DNA of 9,658 bases. It comes from Candidatus Poribacteria bacterium (GTDB lineage: Bacteria > Poribacteria > WGA-4E > GCA-2687025). Below the pieces are notes generated by a model. That model did not search any database and was not told the origin of the DNA. It was given only the letters and a program-made list of their open reading frames with translations. The position numbers and the translations under genes are program-made. Of the stretch, positions 1-6,646 are shown piece after piece (the first letter of the stretch is position 1; each line of letters starts with the position of its first letter). The stretch is from assembly GCA_027625215.1 (NCBI GenBank), contig JAQBWJ010000031.1:1-9658 (forward strand), read 5' to 3'.

Positions 1-683
1 TGGTGGTCGTCCACCGCCGCGCCGGAGCGCCACGCCTCCGCCTCTTGGGGGTTGAAGTGGGTGTCGAGGGTGAACGCGCCCACGTCGAGGATCAGTTTCA
101 GGTCGATCCGCCCGTAATTCGTTTTCAGGATGCGCGCGAACGGGTTGAGTTGCAGCACGCGGTCTTCGGCGTCTTTGACCGCTTGCGGGTCGGCGGCGTC
201 CACTTTGTTGAGCAGCACGAAGTCCGCGAAGCCGATCTGTTCTTCGGCGACGTTCGATTCCTCCATCACCCGGTCGAAGTTGACCGTATCGACGACGGTG
301 ATGATCGAGTCGAGGAAGGTGCGCGATTCGAGTTCGGGGATGAAAAACGTTTGGGCGATGGGCTGCGGGTTCGCCAGACCCGTCGTTTCGATGACGAGGT
401 ACTCGACTTCGCGGTCGCTCTTGAGCAGGTTCAACACCGCGTCGAACAGGTCGCCTCGCACCGAGCAGCAGATGCAGCCGTTGCTGAGCTCAATCGTGTC
501 GCCGTCGCCCTCGACGCCGACGACGAGTTGGTTGTCGATGCCGATCTCGCCGAACTCGTTGACGATCACGGCGACTTTCAGCCCGTGATTCTCGGTGAGG
601 ATGTAGTTGAGCAGCGTCGTCTTGCCGCTGCCCAAGAATCCGGTGAGGATCGTCACCGGGATGCGTTCCGCCATCTCTTCCAT
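1..683 (-). CDS. CobW/G3E-family GTPase, putative metallochaperone (N-terminal part, cut by window edge)
   Basis: The reading frame runs leftward from an ATG at 683-681 and leaves the window open, giving about 227 residues. It shows the marks of the CobW/COG0523 branch of the G3E P-loop GTPases. There is a Walker A GFLGSGKTT near residues 15-23, a Cys-rich metal motif GCICC around residue 70, an ETTGLANP segment near residue 100, and an NKVD guanine-specificity motif near residue 160. Family members use GTP hydrolysis to insert or deliver metal ions such as zinc or cobalt to client proteins in the cytoplasm; the metal here cannot be told from sequence. The C-terminal CobW_C domain lies outside the window. 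An AAGGA sequence sits 11 bases before the start, and an in-frame ATG three codons in is an alternative. A search using the full protein and its neighbours would be needed to name a client. Confidence 0.93.
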   Translation of the reverse strand, partial: MEEMAERIPVTILTGFLGSGKTTLLNYILTENHGLKVAVIVNEFGEIGIDNQLVVGVEGDGDTIELSNGCICCSVRGDLFDAVLNLLKSDREVEYLVIETTGLANPQPIAQTFFIPELESRTFLDSIITVVDTVNFDRVMEESNVAEEQIGFADFVLLNKVDAADPQAVKDAEDRVLQLNPFARILKTNYGRIDLKLILDVGAFTLDTHFNPQEAEAWRSGAAVDDH

Positions 684-728
684 CGCTGTCCATGTCCTTT
701 CAATGTCCCATCGGTTGTACCCTCCCCG

Positions 729-743
729 TGTCATTCTGAGTAC
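729..743 (+). repeat. Outer copy of the GTCATTCTGAGT repeat motif
   Basis: The 15 bases TGTCATTCTGAGTAC are the exact reverse complement of 924-938. A second direct copy of the 12-base core lies at 788-799. Two direct copies on one side and one inverted copy on the other suggest a partial duplication, or a solo end of a dispersed repeat whose complete copy is 788-937. Confidence 0.7.
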
Positions 744-768
744 AAGACCGCGTTAATGATTGCGTCAA
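739..768 (-). promoter_or_regulatory. Possible sigma70-type promoter for the CobW-family gene
   Basis: On the minus strand TTGACG (768-763) and TGTACT (744-739) are 18 bases apart, and the second box lies about 55 bases before the CobW-family start. The -35 box is close to consensus, but the -10 box matches only four of six positions. The -10 box overlaps the outermost copy of the GTCATTCTGAGT repeat. This is a pattern match only. Confidence 0.3.
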
Positions 769-787
769 TCTAACATGTGCTATCGGT

Positions 788-937
788 GTCATTCTGAGTG
801 GTTCGTGCCTAAGAATCTCTCGCCTGCAATCGCCAGCCGATGTTGAACTTCGGGAGAGAGATCGTCACGATGGCAGGCGGTGAGTTGGTAGCGCGATGAA
901 CACGCAGCATTGAATGCGATGATGTACTCAGAATGAC
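788..937. repeat. MITE-like inverted-repeat element, about 150 bp, non-coding
   Basis: The ends are perfect 12-base inverted repeats: GTCATTCTGAGT at 788-799 and ACTCAGAATGAC at 926-937. A second, imperfect pair lies inside. The segment 817-832 (CTCTCGCCTGCAATCG) pairs with the reverse complement of 868-884 (CTCACCGCCTGCCATCG). The whole could fold into a long interrupted stem. No open frame of note lies inside. Sequences starting TCATTCTGAG and leading into AAGAATCTC recur as dispersed repeats in many bacterial genomes (recollection, not searched), so this is probably one copy of a dispersed palindromic family. It sits between the DUF6807 stop and the CobW-family promoter region, where it could also affect transcript ends. 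No flanking target duplication was identified. Confidence 0.6.
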
Positions 938-946
938 AACGGAACA

Positions 947-2068
947 TTACTCTGCCGCAGACGCTTTCGGTGGGTTCACAAAGTTGTGGTATGCGCCGTT
1001 CAGGTCGGCGTCGTCCGAATCGCCCGCGTGAACGACGACTTGATATCGGAACGTCAGCGAATCGCCCGCTTTCAACAGGTGTTTGCCGTCGCCGTCGATC
1101 AGTTGCCCGCCTTTTTCAAACGTGCCTCGACCGAAGATATTCGCCGTCATCAGCCCGTAGTTCCGCACATGCCAGTGCGCCGGATGGCGCGGGTTGCCGA
1201 TGTGGTCGAAGATGGCGATCCCAAGATGCGCCCCGTCCACGTAGCCGGAGTAGTCGCACCAGTTCGCGCGTTTGCCCCACGTTTCGGACTCGTTTGTCCC
1301 GCCGAACGAGTTGGTGATCGTGCCTGTGTTCGATACCTTCATCGTCGGCGCGACGCGGGCGGACATGATGCCGCCTTCTTTCGTGTCGGTGAACAACACA
1401 TCGCCGTGCGTCGCCTTGAAGATGACGGTCGCTTCGATGACGCGGCGGTCTTCGGGCAGGTTGTAGATGACCCAATGCTGCTCGTCGGTCATCTGGACGT
1501 TGCCCTCTTTGTCCTGCCACGAGTTCGCCGTCGAGATCGACCCGAACACGGCGCCGCTTGAAGACTCGACGGACTCGTTCACAATGCGACCGGAGTTCGC
1601 GCCTTCCGCCCACAAATCCACGTCGTTCACCTCGCCGTACGCGACGTACACCGAACGATGGTGCTTGTGGTCGGACGCGCCCGTCTCGGTGACTTCCTTG
1701 CCGCCCTTGCCGTATACGGGATAAAAATGGGGTCGGTAGTGGTCTTTCGAGTAGAGAAACGTCGTGAAGGCGCTCCCGCCGATGGACACATCGATGGAAC
1801 CGCCCTCATCGTTGAGCAGAACGTAATCGGCGGAGGGCACTTCCTCGACGCGGTAGACGCGCGTCTCGCCCTTCGCAAGATGCTCCGCGATGAACGTCAA
1901 CGAGTCGTTTTGATCGCCGCGCGTGATCTGCGCCGGGATCGACGCGCCCGTCACAGAGTCGATGACGCGCGCGCTGTCGGGGAGTCCGCCCTTCGCCACG
2001 CCAATGGTTACGGGCGCATAGGAGCGGGCGTGAGGTCCCGCGTCAACTTTGAACGTGTCAAACGCCAT
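947..2068 (-). CDS. DUF6807 family protein (formerly labelled methane oxygenase PmoA)
   Basis: This 373-residue protein matches the DUF6807 family (PF14100). The family was once named for PmoA but has no shown link to methane oxidation. Visible signature segments are YRPHFYPVYG (111-120), DHKHHRSVYVAYG (133-145), WCDYSG (270-275) and a His-rich HPAHWHVRNYG run (295-305). No signal peptide is seen, so it is probably cytoplasmic. The fold looks all-beta and the clustered histidines suggest a metal or sugar-binding site; its function is unknown, although relatives often sit among carbohydrate-use genes. The start chosen is the ATG at 2068-2066, preceded by AAGGGA, because family similarity begins right there. 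A longer form from ATG 2164 would add 32 residues with no family look, but it would form a TGATG junction with the upstream membrane protein. It is the last gene of a likely three-gene unit. Confidence 0.88.
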   Translation of the reverse strand: MAFDTFKVDAGPHARSYAPVTIGVAKGGLPDSARVIDSVTGASIPAQITRGDQNDSLTFIAEHLAKGETRVYRVEEVPSADYVLLNDEGGSIDVSIGGSAFTTFLYSKDHYRPHFYPVYGKGGKEVTETGASDHKHHRSVYVAYGEVNDVDLWAEGANSGRIVNESVESSSGAVFGSISTANSWQDKEGNVQMTDEQHWVIYNLPEDRRVIEATVIFKATHGDVLFTDTKEGGIMSARVAPTMKVSNTGTITNSFGGTNESETWGKRANWCDYSGYVDGAHLGIAIFDHIGNPRHPAHWHVRNYGLMTANIFGRGTFEKGGQLIDGDGKHLLKAGDSLTFRYQVVVHAGDSDDADLNGAYHNFVNPPKASAAE

Positions 2069-2118
2069 GTGAGTCTTTCCCTTGCTGAAATCGGTCGCAT
2101 GTCTAAAATTGGGGTTCG

Positions 2119-2134
2119 CCGAATTGCGATTCGG
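2119..2134 (-). other. Small hairpin between the membrane-protein gene and the DUF6807 gene
   Basis: On the minus strand CCGAAT and ATTCGG form a perfect 6-base inverted repeat around a CGCA loop. It starts 30 bases after the upstream stop codon. There is no T-run after it, so it is not a standard intrinsic terminator. It may be an RNA stability element or an operator. If the longer DUF6807 start at 2164 is used, it would lie inside coding sequence. Confidence 0.4.
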
Positions 2135-2163
2135 TCGTATCGTAACACCGTCCGCAAACGGCA

Positions 2164-3093
2164 TCAACGCGCGGGACGGTCATCCGTGATGGGTTCCCCG
2201 TCCATCTGCACGTACCCGCCGGGGCGACGGTCGCTTGTATGATAGATCGCGCGACAAAAATGGTAGATCGCGTACAGTTCCCATGCGAACGGCGCGAACC
2301 CAAGAAATCCCGCCATCGGCATTTCAAATATCTGGAGCCCGACGGTGAACGGCGCGTCGTAGACCCACTTCGTCGGCGCGAGGAAGTTCCACGATTCCCA
2401 CCAAAACCCGCAAATCGACCCGCCGACGAACAGCGATGCGCTCCGCGTCAACGACCCGCGCTCCAAGTCCTTCAACAGCGACGGGACGCCGTTTGCGTGG
2501 TTGATTGGCTCCAACAGGAACACAAACCCGACCCAGACGAGCGCGAACGTGTACTTCGCCGCCTCGCTCGGCAGCAACAACGGGAAGATCACGAAGAACA
2601 GTCCGAGAAAGAACAGCGTATACGAGATTCTCGCCGTGACCCGGATCGGCGCGATTTTCAGCCGACGCGCAAACCCAACGACCTCCAACCATTCCGCCGT
2701 CAGGAAAATGCCGGGAATGACCGTTGCAAAGGCGAGTCCCATCCCGATCAACCGTTCGAGATAATAAGTCGTCAGCCCCTCGTAGTGCCAATTTCGCAGA
2801 TGGAAGTTGTACACCTCGAACAGGATCCAAACCGAGATCGACAGGGGAACCTGGACCCAAAACGAACCGCGACGATTCATCAGGAGCGAGTGACCTTGCA
2901 GGCGATAGATCCACGCATCCAGAAAGAGGATATAGCCCCACCAGCAGAGCAGCGTCGTGTACGTGGCGATGCGATGCACGACCCACACGTCGTTCGGCTG
3001 GAAGTGGTCGTACAGCGTGCAACCGAGCGTGCCGAGATTCAGGATCAACCCGATCACGCCGTAGTGAGGGAATCGCGGTCGAGGTGAGGTCAT
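2164..3093 (-). CDS. Multi-pass integral membrane protein of unknown function
   Basis: This 309-residue protein has roughly seven or eight hydrophobic segments, near residues 11-28, 43-62, 79-95, 113-133, 156-175, 181-196, 219-233 and 262-282. I do not recognise a named family. Several polar and aromatic stretches look conserved in character: LFEVYNFHLRNWHYEGL (91-107), EPINHANGVPSLLKDLERG (195-213), WWESWNFLAPTKWVYDAPF (231-249) and FEMPMAGFLGFAPFAWELY (256-274). A repeated W/F-E-x-x-N-F pattern (92-97 and 232-237) hints at an internal duplication. The start ATG overlaps the DUF4149 stop as ATGA, a strong sign of translational coupling. The C-terminal 25 residues are polar. An inner-membrane enzyme or binding protein is possible, but no function is proposed. 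Confidence 0.85.
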   Translation of the reverse strand: MTSPRPRFPHYGVIGLILNLGTLGCTLYDHFQPNDVWVVHRIATYTTLLCWWGYILFLDAWIYRLQGHSLLMNRRGSFWVQVPLSISVWILFEVYNFHLRNWHYEGLTTYYLERLIGMGLAFATVIPGIFLTAEWLEVVGFARRLKIAPIRVTARISYTLFFLGLFFVIFPLLLPSEAAKYTFALVWVGFVFLLEPINHANGVPSLLKDLERGSLTRSASLFVGGSICGFWWESWNFLAPTKWVYDAPFTVGLQIFEMPMAGFLGFAPFAWELYAIYHFCRAIYHTSDRRPGGYVQMDGEPITDDRPAR

Positions 3094-3596
3094 ACGTTGT
3101 CGGTCGGTTTGGAAGGCGTCGCGGGCGAGCGGGGGATGAAGATGACCAGCATCCCGACCGCCAACACGATGATCGTCAGCGCGACCGAGAGCCGATGGTT
3201 CGCCTGATAGTACTGCTCGGCGTTTCGCAGTTCTTGGGAATCGGGCGGCGCGTTATGCCGCATTTCACGCAGTTCTTCCATACGCGGCAGAATCCATGTT
3301 GGACCCAACGACGTGCAGACCAGCATGATGACGGTCAACCAGATCGAGAGCCATGCGCGGATACCCCACTCTCGCGTAACATACTTTGACGCGACGGTCA
3401 GCAAGACGGTTGCGATTCCGGCGACCATGCCGAACGTGTAATATTTGGGGAAGACGGCGCGGATGAACACCCCGCTGTGCGGTTGTTCGAGCGATGAAAA
3501 CGCCGTCGTCGCGACGAACGCGGCGAAAAATAGAACGCCCCCGTACCAGAGTCCGAGGCTGACCGCTTCCAATCGTGGCAACAATCGACGCCACAT
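3090..3596 (-). CDS. DUF4149-type (TMEM205-like) four-helix membrane protein
   Basis: The 168-residue protein has four predicted membrane helices, around residues 12-32, 52-71, 80-100 and 136-154. A GLWYGGVLFFAAFVA opening (15-29) and an HRLS segment (134-137) just before the last helix fit the DUF4149 family. Its function is unknown in bacteria; human TMEM205 has been linked to platinum-drug resistance, which says little about this gene. A polar loop with many charged residues (106-133) lies between helices 3 and 4. The start is supported by GGAG ten bases upstream. Its stop overlaps the next gene by four bases, so it is the first gene of a coupled unit. A divergent gene begins 66 bases away. 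Confidence 0.75.
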   Translation of the reverse strand: MWRRLLPRLEAVSLGLWYGGVLFFAAFVATTAFSSLEQPHSGVFIRAVFPKYYTFGMVAGIATVLLTVASKYVTREWGIRAWLSIWLTVIMLVCTSLGPTWILPRMEELREMRHNAPPDSQELRNAEQYYQANHRLSVALTIIVLAVGMLVIFIPRSPATPSKPTDNV

Positions 3597-3662
3597 GACA
3601 CAAAGGCTCCTATTTTTTGAACGGCGCGCAAACCCGAACCGACGGGAACAAGGATACCCTAA
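3597..3662. promoter_or_regulatory. Short divergent intergenic region
   Basis: These 66 bases separate the leftward DUF4149 gene from the rightward pterin dehydratase gene, so the promoters of both should lie here or just inside the genes. Each side has a ribosome-binding site: GGAG on the minus strand (about 3607-3610) and AAGGA on the plus strand (about 3650-3654). No clear -35/-10 pair was found in either direction. Confidence 0.5.
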
Positions 3663-3944
3663 ATGGCGAAACTAACCGAAGATGAAATCACGGCGCAACT
3701 CGGTAAATTGGACGGGTGGAAACGTTCCGGCAGCGAAATCGCCCGCAGCGTGACGTGCGCCGATTTCAAGGACGCGCTGATGCTCATCAACGCGGTCGGC
3801 TTTTACGCGGAACGGGCGAACCATCATCCCGGCATCGTGAATGTCTACAACCGCGTCACGTTTACCCTGACGACGCACGACGCGAACGGCTTGACGGACA
3901 AGGATTTTTCACTGGCGCGACAGATCGACGCGCTGCTTTCCTAA
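3663..3944 (+). CDS. phhB: 4a-hydroxytetrahydrobiopterin (pterin-4a-carbinolamine) dehydratase
   Basis: At 93 residues this is a full-length member of the PCD/DCoH family. The enzyme dehydrates the 4a-carbinolamine form of tetrahydropterin after aromatic amino acid hydroxylation, so the cofactor can be recycled in the cytoplasm. The family pattern is complete: E50, H54-H55-P56, Y62, H72 and D81, with the expected spacings. The start is supported by AAGGA eight bases upstream. No phenylalanine hydroxylase is nearby in the window. In bacteria without one, these proteins are thought to serve other pterin roles such as molybdopterin or folate-type cofactor recycling, so the physiological partner is uncertain. 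The next gene's earliest possible start directly abuts the TAA stop. Confidence 0.95.
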   Translation: MAKLTEDEITAQLGKLDGWKRSGSEIARSVTCADFKDALMLINAVGFYAERANHHPGIVNVYNRVTFTLTTHDANGLTDKDFSLARQIDALLS

Positions 3945-3965
3945 ATGATGATCGGTTCCCCTCAA

Positions 3966-4745
3966 ATGCCCATTACCACGATCATATTCGACTTGGACGA
4001 CACGCTGATGCCCGAAGTGCCCACCGTCGAGGCGGCATATCTGGAAACGTGTCGGTTGGCGGCGAGTCGCGGCGTTGATCCGGTGAAACTGGTCGCAGCG
4101 GTGCAGGAACGGGCGCGGGAATTGTGGCACGGCGCGCCGATCTTCGAGCGATGCCGCAACATCGGCGTCAGTTCGTGGGAGGGACTTTGGGGCGATTTCT
4201 CGTCCGAGTCGGGCGCGTTGGCGTACTTGCGCGACTGGACGCCCGGCTATCAACGCATGTCGTGGTCGAACGCGCTGGAAGACTTCGGTATCCGCGATGA
4301 GGCGTTGGCAACGGAGTTGACGACCACGTTCCGGCAAAACGTGCTGGCGACGCACGCGCTGTTTCCCGATGCGGAGCCTGTTTTGACCGACTTGCGCCGA
4401 GACCACCGTTTCGCGCTGCTGACGAACGGCGCGTCCTCCGTTCAACGCGAGAAGATCGCCAATGTGGGGATCGAATCGCGGTTCGACGTGATCGTCGTCA
4501 CGGGCGAATTCGGTGTTGGAAAACCCGACGCGACGGTCTTCTATGAAACGCTCGCCCGCATGGATGCGACGCCCCAAACAACTGTCATGGTAGGCAACAG
4601 CCTCGAACGCGACATCATCGGGGCGAAGAACGCCGGGCTGAAATCGATCTGGCTCAACCTCGACGGGCAGGAATCGGTTGAGCCGGACGCGACGATCCGC
4701 TCTCTCACCGAACTGCGCGCCGCCTTAACGCGCCTCTCCGCCTAG
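3966..4745 (+). CDS. HAD-superfamily hydrolase, subfamily IA (probable phosphatase)
   Basis: From the ATG at 3966 the protein has 259 residues. All four HAD motifs are visible. Motif I is FDLDDTL with nucleophile D9 and acid/base D11. Motif II is LLTNG with T153. The motif III lysine is K186 in GKPD. Motif IV is GNSLERDIIGA with D216. The insert between motifs I and II (about residues 15-130) is a helical C1-type cap, as in the YjjG/NANP-like phosphatases that dephosphorylate nucleotides, sugar phosphates or similar small molecules. Substrate cannot be assigned. Earlier in-frame ATGs at 3945 and 3948 directly follow the phhB stop (TAAATGATG) and would add seven or six residues; none of the starts has a good Shine-Dalgarno. 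The start at 3966 was chosen because the core begins with it. It likely shares a transcript with phhB and converges with the oxygenase gene, five bases away. Confidence 0.9.
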   Translation: MPITTIIFDLDDTLMPEVPTVEAAYLETCRLAASRGVDPVKLVAAVQERARELWHGAPIFERCRNIGVSSWEGLWGDFSSESGALAYLRDWTPGYQRMSWSNALEDFGIRDEALATELTTTFRQNVLATHALFPDAEPVLTDLRRDHRFALLTNGASSVQREKIANVGIESRFDVIVVTGEFGVGKPDATVFYETLARMDATPQTTVMVGNSLERDIIGAKNAGLKSIWLNLDGQESVEPDATIRSLTELRAALTRLSA

Positions 4746-4750
4746 CCTCA

Positions 4751-5614
4751 TCACAACTTGACGCCGTGTTCTTCCAGCCACACCTTCAGCGGCACATCCT
4801 CGTCCGTCGGGGAGTAGTACCCGTTGCCGCACGTCCCGTCGCCGAGCAGTTGACGACGCACGGGGTCGGAGCGGTCCAACAGCGACTGCGGGATCGTCAT
4901 GTCGTCTTTTGGGCGAATCCAACGGAAGCCGTACCCGTAGAACAGCCCCTTGCGCGTCACGTTGGACGAGTTCAGCCCGCGCGCGTGCCACGTCCGTCGG
5001 TCGAAGAAGACCGCCGATCCCGGTTTCGCCAAGACGGGCATCGCGCCTTTCGGTTGAGAAACGCCGTCCGTCGGGCGGTCGAGTCGGTCCATCTTGTGGC
5101 TGCCTGGGACGATCCACAACCCGCCGTGTTCCGGCAATGTCACATCGGAAAGCCAATAGGCGATCTTCAACGAGAGACGGGGACGCGGCGACGATTCCAA
5201 CTCGGAATTGACGCGCCCGCTGTCCTGATGCCAGCCGAACGTGTGCGCCTCTTTGCCCGCGTCCACTTCCGGCGGGGTGATGATGAAGTGCGAGTGGTAC
5301 GAGTAGATGTTCCACCCCAGAATACCCCACACCTTCGGGAACGTCGTGTGCCAGTCGAGCAGGTCGGCGAACAGGTCGTTGCGCCAGAGAAAGTTGGGGA
5401 AGAAGAAGTTGCGCGTCAGATCGGCGGGCGGGTGGTGGGCGCGTTTGTCGTTGTCGTCGTGAGGCGGGTTGTGCCAGATGATGTCGATTGCCTCTTCGAG
5501 CCGTTTCACCATCTCCGGCGGAATCGCGTCCTCGATGATGAGATAACCGTTTTCCTCAAAGAAGTCGCGTTCGTCGTTCGTCAGTTGATGCTCTAGGTGT
5601 CGCTCGTCCAACAT
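4751..5614 (-). CDS. Phytanoyl-CoA dioxygenase (PhyH) family 2-oxoglutarate/Fe(II) oxygenase
   Basis: This 287-residue protein carries the double-stranded beta-helix metal triad of the PhyH family. The HxD pair is GWHQDSG with H129 and D131, the distal histidine is H210 in TWHARG, and R221 about eleven residues later is placed to bind 2-oxoglutarate. The N-terminal segment (about 11-45: LTNDERDFFEENGYLIIEDA) is the usual opening helix and strand of the family. Members hydroxylate or halogenate diverse small molecules; here the substrate is unknown. The start at 5614 is set by an excellent AAGGAGG seven bases upstream. Reading the frame back to 5755 would run into the sigma factor gene and has no family similarity. 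The gene follows the ECF sigma factor by 47 bases, so they are likely co-transcribed, although the strong binding site also allows independent translation control. Confidence 0.93.
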   Translation of the reverse strand: MLDERHLEHQLTNDERDFFEENGYLIIEDAIPPEMVKRLEEAIDIIWHNPPHDDNDKRAHHPPADLTRNFFFPNFLWRNDLFADLLDWHTTFPKVWGILGWNIYSYHSHFIITPPEVDAGKEAHTFGWHQDSGRVNSELESSPRPRLSLKIAYWLSDVTLPEHGGLWIVPGSHKMDRLDRPTDGVSQPKGAMPVLAKPGSAVFFDRRTWHARGLNSSNVTRKGLFYGYGFRWIRPKDDMTIPQSLLDRSDPVRRQLLGDGTCGNGYYSPTDEDVPLKVWLEEHGVKL

Positions 5615-5620
5615 CGTCAC

Positions 5621-5628
5621 CCCTCCTT
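5621..5628 (-). promoter_or_regulatory. Strong Shine-Dalgarno site fixing the PhyH-family start
   Basis: AAGGAGGG on the minus strand lies seven bases before the ATG at 5614 (counting from the AAGGAGG core). It is the best ribosome-binding site in the leftward unit and rules out the longer reading that begins at 5755. Confidence 0.85.
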
Positions 5629-5661
5629 GCGATATGACAATCTCCGAAATCTCGCCATAGT

Positions 5662-6627
5662 TTATAACAGTTGTCCGACCTTTTTCGCATCCTCCGCCGA
5701 GTCGATCACGGACGGCAGATTTGCCCGTTTGAAGTGCTCCGGCTGAAACGCCCAAAAAACTTGGTGGATTCTCGGCGACGCAAACGGGTTCAACGGGCGA
5801 TATATCTCCGGAATTGCGACGCCCGTGTGCTGCAAACTCCCGTGTTTATTGGGATGATAACACGCCGCGCTCAACCGTCCGTTCATCTTCACGCCGATGA
5901 ACAGCGTCGGCATCTTCCCGTCGATCACCGGCGCGTAAAACGACTCGATCTCCGTTTTACCGCGATAGCGCGTCGTTGGGAAGGAGACGACGACCGACTG
6001 GTTGTCGTAACAGTTGAGGATCGCGTCCATATCGGCGGCGACGTGCGCCTTCGCAAACTTCCGCATGAACGCCTCGGCGTCGGGGTGAGAACCCGACAAC
6101 AGACGACGCGCCGGGCGACCTTTTCTCAGTTGCTTGCGCGCCCTTGAGTGGATGTTCTTCACGGGCGCGGGCGCGGAACCCAACGCCTCCGCCGTCTCGG
6201 CGACCGACCATCCCAGCACGTCGCGCAACACGACGACCAATCGCTGCAACGGCGACAACTCTTGCAGAACGCAGATGAACGAGAACTCAAGGCTTTCGCG
6301 CAACTCGTCCGCGTCGAGGTCGGGATCGACCGCTTTGAGAAACTCGTCCGTCGTTTCCAATGGGTCGGGTACGACGATCTCTCGACGTTTTCGGGCAGAT
6401 TTGAGGAAGTTATAGCACGTATTCGTCGTAATGCGGTGCGCCCACGTCCGAAATTGGGCGCGTCCCTCGAAGTTCTCGTACCCCCTCGCCATCTTGAAAA
6501 GGGACTCTTGGGCAAGGTCTTCGGCGTCCTCGATGGAGCCGACAAGCCTGTAACAGAGCGCGAATACGGACGGTTGCACCTCTTGCAGCAGCGCGTCGAG
6601 CGGGCGCGCGTTCGGCGAAGACGACAT
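5662..6627 (-). CDS. ECF-type RNA polymerase sigma factor with C-terminal SnoaL-like domain
   Basis: The 321-residue protein begins with a sigma70 region 2 (about 14-79). It includes CYRLVGSIEDAEDLAQES, a match to the core-binding and -10 recognition helices, and FRTWAHRITTNTCYNFLKSAR. Region 4 (about 117-168) contains LSPLQRLVVVLRDVLGWS and a helix-turn-helix ending in HSRARKQLRK. After a linker, residues about 184-300 form a SnoaL/NTF2-like fold, with the typical RYRGKTEIESFY segment. Extended ECF groups with this tail (SigJ or SigG/SigX5-like) usually lack a classical anti-sigma factor, and the tail itself modulates activity. None is seen adjacent here. The ATG at 6627 has AGGA eight bases upstream; a GTG at 6630 is a close alternative. 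The PhyH-family gene lies downstream and is a candidate target or partner. Confidence 0.92.
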   Translation of the reverse strand: MSSSPNARPLDALLQEVQPSVFALCYRLVGSIEDAEDLAQESLFKMARGYENFEGRAQFRTWAHRITTNTCYNFLKSARKRREIVVPDPLETTDEFLKAVDPDLDADELRESLEFSFICVLQELSPLQRLVVVLRDVLGWSVAETAEALGSAPAPVKNIHSRARKQLRKGRPARRLLSGSHPDAEAFMRKFAKAHVAADMDAILNCYDNQSVVVSFPTTRYRGKTEIESFYAPVIDGKMPTLFIGVKMNGRLSAACYHPNKHGSLQHTGVAIPEIYRPLNPFASPRIHQVFWAFQPEHFKRANLPSVIDSAEDAKKVGQLL

Positions 6628-6630
6628 CAC

Positions 6631-6646
6631 ACCAATCCTAATTGGT
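6631..6646 (-). promoter_or_regulatory. Hairpin with the sigma-factor Shine-Dalgarno in its loop
   Basis: On the minus strand ACCAAT-TAGG-ATTGGT is a perfect 6-base inverted repeat with a 4-base loop. The AGGA Shine-Dalgarno of the ECF sigma factor spans the loop and the first base of the 3' arm, ending eight bases before the ATG. In RNA it could limit ribosome access; in DNA it could be an operator dyad. No experimental support is available. Confidence 0.45.

Noticed and set aside
3..773. Long open frame on the plus strand, 256 codons
   Set aside because: It lies opposite the CobW-family frame, whose P-loop, CxCC and NKxD motifs are unmistakable. The plus-strand product is rich in Val, Asp, Arg and His, as expected for the mirror of a GC-rich gene.
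2239..3087. Plus-strand open frame of 282 codons opposite the membrane protein
   Set aside because: The product is extremely rich in Arg, Gln, Asp and Pro, the mirror of a hydrophobic coding strand. The minus-strand frame has coherent membrane helices and an ATGA overlap with its neighbour.
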